32,954 bases of DNA from Flavobacteriaceae bacterium (GTDB lineage: Bacteria; Bacteroidota; Bacteroidia; Flavobacteriales; Flavobacteriaceae). A program made the position numbers and the translations under genes. The notes beneath the pieces were generated by a model, which did not search any database, was not told where the DNA came from, and saw only the letters and a program-made list of their open reading frames with translations. The stretch covers positions 1 to 32,954 of the forward strand of contig JAESRX010000041.1 in the NCBI GenBank assembly GCA_016764435.1, in the 5' to 3' direction. Position 1 is the first letter of the stretch; each line of letters opens with the position of its first letter. Shown piece after piece: positions 7,925 to 14,769 of this stretch.

Positions 7925-8629
7925 TTAGTCTGTTTTAAACTGCCAAACTTGTCCTTTAGTAATAGCACCCTTGCTGTCTTTTACATCTATTTTCCAATAA
8001 TAGGAAGTGCTACTGTTTAAAGAAACAGTATGTGTTTCAGAAGTGTAATCTTGCTGGATTTCTATTGGTGGATTTTCAGTTCCAAAGTAGATGGTATACG
8101 TGAGAACATCATTATCTACATCACTGCAAGACCATTGTAAATTAGTGGTACTTGTAGTTATAATTCCATGCAATTTAGGAGCTAGTAATTCAGGAACAAA
8201 TGGAGCATTGTTGCTGTCGGGTGTTCCTTCTGTATAAAATTGATACGTGCTTGAGTACGTGCTTTCTCCAGAATTGTTATCGGTAGCTTTTACGTGCCAA
8301 TAATAAGCGGTTCCTTTTGCTAAACTAATTGTTTTTGTAGTTTGGGTGATGTTGGTAAAAGTATGTGCCACGTTTACAAAACCATTATCGGTCGCAATTT
8401 GAATGCTGTATTTTAAAGGATCATTTTCTGCATCTGTTGCAACGTTCCATTTAAATGTGATGCTATTATTAATACATAGGTCATTATTTCCAGGATACAT
8501 ACCTACAGGAGTTGTAGGATTCGTATTTGGGATTGGTTCTGGGCTAGGAATGTCCGTTCCTCCAGAAGATCCTCCACATGAAATGAATAATCCGAGACTT
8601 AAAATAAGGAGTATAAGGTGATTTTTCAT
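7925..8629 (-). CDS. Lipoprotein with two fibronectin-III-like domains, unknown function
   Basis: I do not recognise a family with a known role. The 234-residue product begins with a lipoprotein signal peptide (lipobox FISC, Cys18) and a Gly/Ser/Pro-rich linker. Two similar beta-rich domains follow, about residues 40-135 and 142-234. Each carries a D-x-(E/D)-NDxLxY strand motif and a YYWHVKATD or YYWKIDVKD motif typical of fibronectin-III-like folds. The residues after Cys18 (GGSSGG) lack the acidic surface-export signal seen in the SusD and SusE proteins here. The start is three bases after the large amylase gene stops, making it the last gene of the susC arm. A sugar-binding or enzyme-docking role is a guess from context. 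Confidence 0.8.
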   Translation of the reverse strand: MKNHLILLILSLGLFISCGGSSGGTDIPSPEPIPNTNPTTPVGMYPGNNDLCINNSITFKWNVATDAENDPLKYSIQIATDNGFVNVAHTFTNITQTTKTISLAKGTAYYWHVKATDNNSGESTYSSTYQFYTEGTPDSNNAPFVPELLAPKLHGIITTSTTNLQWSCSDVDNDVLTYTIYFGTENPPIEIQQDYTSETHTVSLNSSTSYYWKIDVKDSKGAITKGQVWQFKTD

Positions 8630-8632
8630 GAT

Positions 8633-11600
8633 TTATTTCTTTATTATTTTTACAGTTTCAGTTATTTCTAAGGCTATTTTTGCGAAGTATAGTCCTTTTT
8701 GGAAGCTTACTAAATCCAACGTTATTTCCTGTTGGATTACGGGCTGTTGTTCCTGATACATTAATTGCATTTGACTGTTGTATATGGCAACTAATATCGA
8801 TGTCTTTTTGGTGTCTGGTACCGCTATTGTAATCCTGTTTTCTGTTGGGTTTGGGTAAGCAGTAAGCGTATTGAAAATAGCTATTTTTTGAGTCAAAGTA
8901 CCCTCACATAGTTTAGAACTGCTAACCTCTATAAGATCTCCGTGTTTTACAGGGATGTCGAAGGTTGTTTCATGTGTTTCGAAAAGTTTTTTACCGTTAA
9001 TTTTAATAAAATAGGGCGCTGTTCCAGTTTGTAATTTAATGGTACTAGTACTTGATTTTTTAGAGAGGCTCACTTTTCCTAATAAGTTAGTACCTGCCTT
9101 GACAGTGACTTCAAAACACTGTTCATAGCCATATTGATTGATACGGATACAAAACTCGTAGGTTCCAGGGTCTAAATTTTCTACAGTTAAATGATTTGTG
9201 AAATCATAAGGTGTTCCGTCAATAGTAGTTGTGAAATTATAGTTTAATACACTGCTAATGGTGATCACTCCATTGTATTGCTCAGGACATGTTTCTCCTA
9301 AAACTAAGACCGTAAAGTTATTTGACGGCATGTTAAATATAGCACAGCCATGTTCGTTTACTGTGGATCCAGGATAGGTATTTGGGCATTGGTCCAAGGT
9401 GTCTACGATACCGTCTCCATCACTGTCATCCTTAGAAGTTCCTCCTCTTGGATCTTCTAATTTTAGGCTAGAGTACATTTTGTATTCTCCAGGTTTTAAG
9501 GTGATGTTTTGTGTAGTATTGGTATTGATTACTTTTTCTTGACCGGTAAAATATTCATACCAAGTTCCTGTTTTTGAAAAAGTAACATTGAAGCTTTTTT
9601 CTGTGACGTCAAAATTCCCTACAATTAAGACATCGCCTTCGGCATGTTTTAAAAGAATACTTTTTGTGAGGCCTGATACATTTAAATCAAAATTGTCCGT
9701 AGTAAAGGCAGGGAGGCTTTGTTTGAATTTAGCAAAGGTAGCCCACGTATTGTAAACTTGTTTTCTGGCATTGTCATTTTCGTATTCCCATAATACAGGT
9801 TTACGCGAGGTACGTCCATCTAAGTCTATACTTTTATCATAGCCGAGTTCTCCGAATTGCCATATCATTTTAGGACCAGGGATTCCAAATAAAAAGGCTC
9901 CTGCTGTTTCCATACGTGACAGGGAAGTACTTAAGTTTTTTACATTGTAATCTCCGGAGGAGTTTCCATAGGTAAGGTTTTTATACATGATACGTTCTTC
10001 ATCATGACTTTCCATATAACCGACTAGGGTTGGATTATTCCAGCCTCTTTTTTTGTAAGAGATCCAAGAAATGTCTGTACTGTTATTGTATCCTTGTGTG
10101 TTTTGGTTAAAATTATGATTCATATTTCCCCACAGCATGATGCCGTGATTTGCGAGTACCTTTTCTTCGGAATTGTCCGCTAAATGTTCAAAAATAACAT
10201 AGGCTTTATTGCTTGGGTTTTGTGCCCAAATATAGTCTGCATAATTTTTTAAAATATCAATACGAGATTGGTCATACGTACTTGCCCAGTTATTACTTCC
10301 GTAATATTTAGTATTCGACATTCCTTTAGTGAAATCAAAACGGAAACCATCTACTTTATATTCGCTCATCCAATAGGATAATACATCTTTAAAAAAGGCG
10401 GTAGTATGTGGTGATTCATGGTTGAAATCAGATCCCCAGTGTGCAGCAGTGTTATCTACCAAGTTATGGTCTACATTGTACCATGGATTATTACTTGCAG
10501 GTTTATTTGTGTTAGAATTCCAGTACATTTGAGCCATGGGAGACTGTCCAAAAGAGTGGTTAAACACGACATCTGCGAGTACGGCAATCCCTCGTTTGTG
10601 ACAAGCATCGACAAACTTTTTAAAATCGTTTTTTGTTCCATAGGCTTTATCTAAAGCCATGTACAATGCAGGGTTGTATCCCCAACTATCCGCTCCTTCG
10701 AATTCATTAATAGGCATCAATTCGATGGCGTTAATTCCTAGGTTTTCTAAATAATCTAGTTTTGTAATTGCTTCTCTAAACGAGTCTGATTTCGTAAAAT
10801 CACGTAAATGTAATTCGTAAATAATTAAATTATCTTGTGCTGGTTTTTTGAAATCAGTAATGGCCCAAGTATAAGGTGTTTCGTTGATGGTAAATGTAGA
10901 GACGTATCCTTCGGTGAAATTGTTTGGGTATTCTTTTAAATTGGGGTAGTTTCCTTCTTTAATATATTTATCAGTCCATTGATCTAATATCTTTTCAGAA
11001 TAGGGGTCACATACTTTAATTTCGTAATCAATTAAATATTGATAGGCGTATTCTGTGTTTGGATCTAAATTAGGAATGGTCAACCAAAAATCAATGCCAT
11101 CTTTTGCTAATTGATACGCACTATCTAATTGCCAATTGTTAAAATCACCGATTAAAAATACCGTTTCTTTTTCGGGAGCCTTTAGTAAGAATGAGACAGA
11201 GTTATCTGGATTTATAGTAGTTCCGTAGGTGATTCCTACTGGTTTTTGCTGGTTTTGAGTAGGAGATTTGATAAATATGTTTGTCGTTGCTTCTTTGCGC
11301 TGTCCATTTATTGTTGCTATTATTTTTAAACGATGATTTCCTGTAGTTGTAAAACTGTGGGTGGTGTTTAAAAGGGTGCTATTTGTGATGGTTGATATTG
11401 AATTTCCATCGATAAACAATTCTAAAGTTGCCGCTAAGGATGCTTCCGCATTAATAGTTACGAGGTCATTTAGAGTGTATACACTATTAGGGGATGGTTG
11501 TGTAAAAACGACATTCAGTCCTTCTTGGTAAAGTGGAATGAATATATCAGGACCATTTTTTTTATTTCCATCAGCAGTACGGAATAATATGGCAATGCTG

Positions 11601-11938
11601 CTTATGGTTGTAGTTGTAGGAACGTTGTAGAATTCAAAAACAGAAGGGCTAATCTTAAAGGTGTAGCTGTTGTCTGCTATTTTTGTAAGTTTGTTTTTTT
11701 CGATATTTTCATTCCATTGAGTAAGTACGTTTTTCCAGTCGGAATTACTATCGCTTTCTGAAGTGATAAGTCCTGTGTGTGCGTATATAGCACCAGAATA
11801 GTCTTCTAATCCAGTTCCTATGGCATTAAAAGTAATGGTGATTTGGCTATTGGCTGTAGGGGTACTAGGGACAGTGCTGACCTGAGAAAAAACGGAAATG
11901 GAGATCAGTAATGTGAGTAAGGTGTAGAGTTTTTTCAT
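8633..11938 (-). CDS. T9SS-secreted multidomain GH13 alpha-amylase
   Basis: This 1101-residue enzyme should cleave alpha-1,4-glucan outside the cell. Domains in order: signal peptide (1-18); an N-terminal module with AIYAHTGLIT; an Ig-like module (about 150-225); a CBM48-like E-set domain with FLIGDFNNW near residue 265; the GH13 barrel; a C-terminal beta domain; one thrombospondin type-3 calcium motif DSDGDGIVD (about 838); a beta-rich Cys-containing domain; and a type A T9SS sorting domain starting near AYPNP (Tyr1028). GH13 sites are complete: DVVFNH (456-461), nucleophile Asp535 in GFRFDF, acid/base Glu584, and His645-Asp646. The exact product profile is unknown. It follows the SusE-like gene after an 85-base gap containing a hairpin. 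Confidence 0.9.
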   Translation of the reverse strand: MKKLYTLLTLLISISVFSQVSTVPSTPTANSQITITFNAIGTGLEDYSGAIYAHTGLITSESDSNSDWKNVLTQWNENIEKNKLTKIADNSYTFKISPSVFEFYNVPTTTTISSIAILFRTADGNKKNGPDIFIPLYQEGLNVVFTQPSPNSVYTLNDLVTINAEASLAATLELFIDGNSISTITNSTLLNTTHSFTTTGNHRLKIIATINGQRKEATTNIFIKSPTQNQQKPVGITYGTTINPDNSVSFLLKAPEKETVFLIGDFNNWQLDSAYQLAKDGIDFWLTIPNLDPNTEYAYQYLIDYEIKVCDPYSEKILDQWTDKYIKEGNYPNLKEYPNNFTEGYVSTFTINETPYTWAITDFKKPAQDNLIIYELHLRDFTKSDSFREAITKLDYLENLGINAIELMPINEFEGADSWGYNPALYMALDKAYGTKNDFKKFVDACHKRGIAVLADVVFNHSFGQSPMAQMYWNSNTNKPASNNPWYNVDHNLVDNTAAHWGSDFNHESPHTTAFFKDVLSYWMSEYKVDGFRFDFTKGMSNTKYYGSNNWASTYDQSRIDILKNYADYIWAQNPSNKAYVIFEHLADNSEEKVLANHGIMLWGNMNHNFNQNTQGYNNSTDISWISYKKRGWNNPTLVGYMESHDEERIMYKNLTYGNSSGDYNVKNLSTSLSRMETAGAFLFGIPGPKMIWQFGELGYDKSIDLDGRTSRKPVLWEYENDNARKQVYNTWATFAKFKQSLPAFTTDNFDLNVSGLTKSILLKHAEGDVLIVGNFDVTEKSFNVTFSKTGTWYEYFTGQEKVINTNTTQNITLKPGEYKMYSSLKLEDPRGGTSKDDSDGDGIVDTLDQCPNTYPGSTVNEHGCAIFNMPSNNFTVLVLGETCPEQYNGVITISSVLNYNFTTTIDGTPYDFTNHLTVENLDPGTYEFCIRINQYGYEQCFEVTVKAGTNLLGKVSLSKKSSTSTIKLQTGTAPYFIKINGKKLFETHETTFDIPVKHGDLIEVSSSKLCEGTLTQKIAIFNTLTAYPNPTENRITIAVPDTKKTSILVAIYNSQMQLMYQEQQPVIQQEITLDLVSFQKGLYFAKIALEITETVKIIKK

Positions 11939-11974
11939 TTATTGCAGATTTAAGAAGAAAGAGTATTTAAGAAA

Positions 11975-12007
11975 AAGAAAAGACCGTCATCACGACAGTC
12001 TTTTCTT
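11975..12007 (-). terminator. Intercistronic hairpin between susE-like and amylase genes
   Basis: Arms 11975-11988 and 11994-12007 form a 14-base-pair stem with a five-base loop. One position is a G-U pair when read on the minus strand. It lies 17 bases past the SusE-like stop codon and is followed leftwards by a T-rich stretch (TTTTCTTTTTC). It looks like a weak terminator or an RNA-stabilising hairpin that lowers transcription into the amylase gene relative to susCDE. Confidence 0.6.
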
Positions 12008-12023
12008 TTCTATACGCTATAAA

Positions 12024-13121
12024 TTATTCGTTTAGAATGTATGAATATCTAAAAGTTAAAGTATTAAAGATAATGCTGTAGTTTCCAGTTTCTGGAACAG
12101 TGAAATTTACACCGCCATTACTTGTTGCTACTCCATAATTTTCTAAGGCAGGATCTTGGTTTCCTCCCCAAGCAATTGTCCAGTCGTTATTTTCTCTGAA
12201 TTTAAATTCACCACCTCCGGTTAAATCAATATCCATATACCATATATGTGGGTCAAAAGTTGATTTTGTAAAATCGATGTCAGCATCCCATCCATTTACA
12301 GTTCCTGAACCGATAGTACCGATGGTTTCATATTCCGTTTTTCCGATAGCATCATATGCTTCTAGAGTATAGGTGAAATCTACTAGGTTTACAGTAAAAG
12401 TGTAGTAACCTTCTGTCTCTACAGTAATCGCTTCTGGATCATTAGATTGGGTTGCTGGGTTTCCTACTAGTTCTCCTTCATTAGCACCTTTACCCCATTG
12501 TGGTTGCCATTTGTTTTTCTGCTCTCTCAATTTAATGCTTCCAGCTTTAAAGTACCCTGTATAGTAGAACAAACCTCCTTGGTCTGCATCTTTAAACATT
12601 CTATAATCATTATTGGTTTCTGACCATCCTGCTGGAGTTGCATCACCTGCAAGATATAATTCAGGATAGTAAATTGTAGCTTGATATGGTGTTACAGTTA
12701 CAGTAATCTCTTCAGAAGTGGTTTTTAATGCACCTATATTAGCGACTACAGTAATTGTTAATTCAATTTCAACCTCAGGTTCGAAACCTACCTCTATTAA
12801 GGCATTATTAAATTCTTCAACTTCGTAGCTTTTTGAAAAGTCACTTGTGGTCGTCACTAATGTAGCTTCTATTTCAGTATTACTAAAATAAACTTCATAG
12901 GTTGGGTTCTCGTTCGCAAAGTTATAGTCAGGCACTGTCCATGAAATGGTAAGAGCATTCTGACCGATGAGCTCTTTTGAGACTTCAACAGTTGTTTTTG
13001 AAGCGACGAGCTCTACAGTAGCAGAAGAATCTGCTATGGTAAGGGTTTCGTCTTTTGTACAGGCTCCAAATACGAGAGTCACTGCCAGTAAGATCAACGT
13101 TTTATGTATATAATTTTTCAT
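12024..13121 (-). CDS. SusE-like outer-membrane starch-binding lipoprotein
   Basis: This 365-residue lipoprotein (lipobox FGAC, Cys21, followed by TKDE) is predicted to sit on the cell surface and bind starch. Residues about 25-145 form an N-terminal Ig-like SusE domain. Two related carbohydrate-binding domains follow: about 150-255, with ELYLAGDATPAGW and LREQKNKWQPQWG, and about 265-365, with GTVNGWDADIDF and FRENNDWTIAWGGN. The paired Trp residues and charged loop are typical of SusE/SusF starch-binding modules. The gene follows susD after 18 bases. No separate SusF is present in the window. Confidence 0.88.
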   Translation of the reverse strand: MKNYIHKTLILLAVTLVFGACTKDETLTIADSSATVELVASKTTVEVSKELIGQNALTISWTVPDYNFANENPTYEVYFSNTEIEATLVTTTSDFSKSYEVEEFNNALIEVGFEPEVEIELTITVVANIGALKTTSEEITVTVTPYQATIYYPELYLAGDATPAGWSETNNDYRMFKDADQGGLFYYTGYFKAGSIKLREQKNKWQPQWGKGANEGELVGNPATQSNDPEAITVETEGYYTFTVNLVDFTYTLEAYDAIGKTEYETIGTIGSGTVNGWDADIDFTKSTFDPHIWYMDIDLTGGGEFKFRENNDWTIAWGGNQDPALENYGVATSNGGVNFTVPETGNYSIIFNTLTFRYSYILNE

Positions 13122-13139
13122 TGTTGCTTTCTTTTAAGG

Positions 13140-14759
13140 TTAGTAACCTGAGTTTTGTGTAAGGTTTGGATTTACTAAAAGTACATTTGAAGGAATTGGG
13201 AATACGTTTCTGTGGTCTCCTACAGAAGTTCCATTAATTGCATTTCCTTTAAATGGCCATACGTAACTAGCAGTAGTGAACTGATCGTAGCGTACTAAAT
13301 CTGTTCTTCTAAATCCTTCCCAGTACAATTCTCTTGAACGTTCGTCTAGAATAAAAGCTAAGGTTAAATCACCTGAGTCTATGTTTCCGTCAGTGTTTCC
13401 AAAAGCTCTTTCTCTTAATTGATTGATTAATCCTACAGCGGCTGCTTCAGATCCACCAGCACCACCACGAGCAACAGCTTCTGCATAGTTTAAGTAGATT
13501 TCTGCAACACGAATTACAGGAATATCAGTATCTACCATTTGTTTGGCAGGATCTGAACCTGGATTTCCGTTGGTGTCAATGTTTTTGAATTTAGTGACTG
13601 CATAACCATCTGTAAAAATTTCGATATCACTTATGTTAATGCTGTGATTTGTTACATGAAACATCGCTCTGCTATCTGCCCAAGCAATTGGATTTCCGTC
13701 AGTATCTGTTTCTGTAGCTTCAAATTTAGTCACCAAGGATTTGGTGGCTCTTAAACCAGACCAGCCTCCGTCAATTCCGAAGTCAGCAGGGTTCATAGCT
13801 TCTCCTCCAACAGCAGCGTGTACTAAGAAAGTAGAGCCACCCCATGTTTGAGATTCGTTTCCGTCAAAGTTCATGGCAAATATAAATTCGTTTTGAGCAC
13901 CATTGGTGTTGTTATCTGCTAAAAATAATTCGTCATAAGCAGAACCATTTCCGTTTCCATCTGTAGTATTGATACTGTAAGCAGAGTTGATTACTTTTTC
14001 TGCATAAGTAATACAGTCATCATACCTTGAAGTTCCTGTGTATATTACAGCGTTTAAGTACAATCTAGATAATAATGCATGCGCAGCAGTTTCGTCTACA
14101 CGTCCATATTCGTTAGATTTACTTGGTGCTAATAATGTTTGAATCGCTATTAATTCACTTTCTACAAAGTTAAATACTTCTGTACGATCATTTGCTTCGG
14201 GAAGCGTCGTTTGTACTTTGGTAGCAATTGGCACATTTGCAAACAGATCTAATAAATTATAATACGCATAGGCTCTTAAGAAACGTACTTCTGCTATGTA
14301 TAATTGGATGTCTGAATCAGCGGCTAATTTTTCTGCATTGGTAATGAATGAGTTCGCAAAAGATACCTCTTGAGCTAAACGATAGTACATTCCCTCAGAA
14401 AATTGGTTGCTTGATGTCCAGTTCATGGCGTGAAAATCAGGAACTCCTTGGTCTCCCCATCCGAAAACGGCATGATCTGTAGTTGCTTCTTGCATGGTAA
14501 ATTGCAAACGGTTAAATTGAGAAAACCCTTCGTCAAAACCTTGAATGTCTCCATCTCCATCAGGTCCTTCTTGTCCTGTCAATGCAAGTGCAGCATATAC
14601 TTTTGCTAAAGCTCCTTTGGCTTCTGTTTTAGTTTCAAAAACTTGTAGTTCGGTGAAACTATCTTTGTTAATAGGTGTTTGATCTAAGTCTTTAGTACAT
14701 GCTAAAAAGACTAAAGAACTTAAAACACTTAGTACTGTTATTTTAATATGTTTTGTCAT
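13140..14759 (-). CDS. susD: SusD-like outer-membrane glycan-binding lipoprotein (RagB/SusD family)
   Basis: This 539-residue surface lipoprotein caps the SusC channel and binds maltooligosaccharides. I chose the ATG at 14759 because it gives a clean lipoprotein signal (lipobox FLAC, Cys21, then TKDLD) ten bases after the susC stop. The upstream ATG at 14780 would overlap susC and add seven residues before the signal. Family hallmarks include RAYAYYNLLDLFANVPI-type helices and, near the C-terminus, ILDERSRELYWEGFRR. The gene is translated right after susC, as is usual for these pairs. Starch specificity is inferred from the neighbouring enzymes, not from SusD itself. Confidence 0.92.
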   Translation of the reverse strand: MTKHIKITVLSVLSSLVFLACTKDLDQTPINKDSFTELQVFETKTEAKGALAKVYAALALTGQEGPDGDGDIQGFDEGFSQFNRLQFTMQEATTDHAVFGWGDQGVPDFHAMNWTSSNQFSEGMYYRLAQEVSFANSFITNAEKLAADSDIQLYIAEVRFLRAYAYYNLLDLFANVPIATKVQTTLPEANDRTEVFNFVESELIAIQTLLAPSKSNEYGRVDETAAHALLSRLYLNAVIYTGTSRYDDCITYAEKVINSAYSINTTDGNGNGSAYDELFLADNNTNGAQNEFIFAMNFDGNESQTWGGSTFLVHAAVGGEAMNPADFGIDGGWSGLRATKSLVTKFEATETDTDGNPIAWADSRAMFHVTNHSINISDIEIFTDGYAVTKFKNIDTNGNPGSDPAKQMVDTDIPVIRVAEIYLNYAEAVARGGAGGSEAAAVGLINQLRERAFGNTDGNIDSGDLTLAFILDERSRELYWEGFRRTDLVRYDQFTTASYVWPFKGNAINGTSVGDHRNVFPIPSNVLLVNPNLTQNSGY

Positions 14760-14769
14760 GATGTATGTT

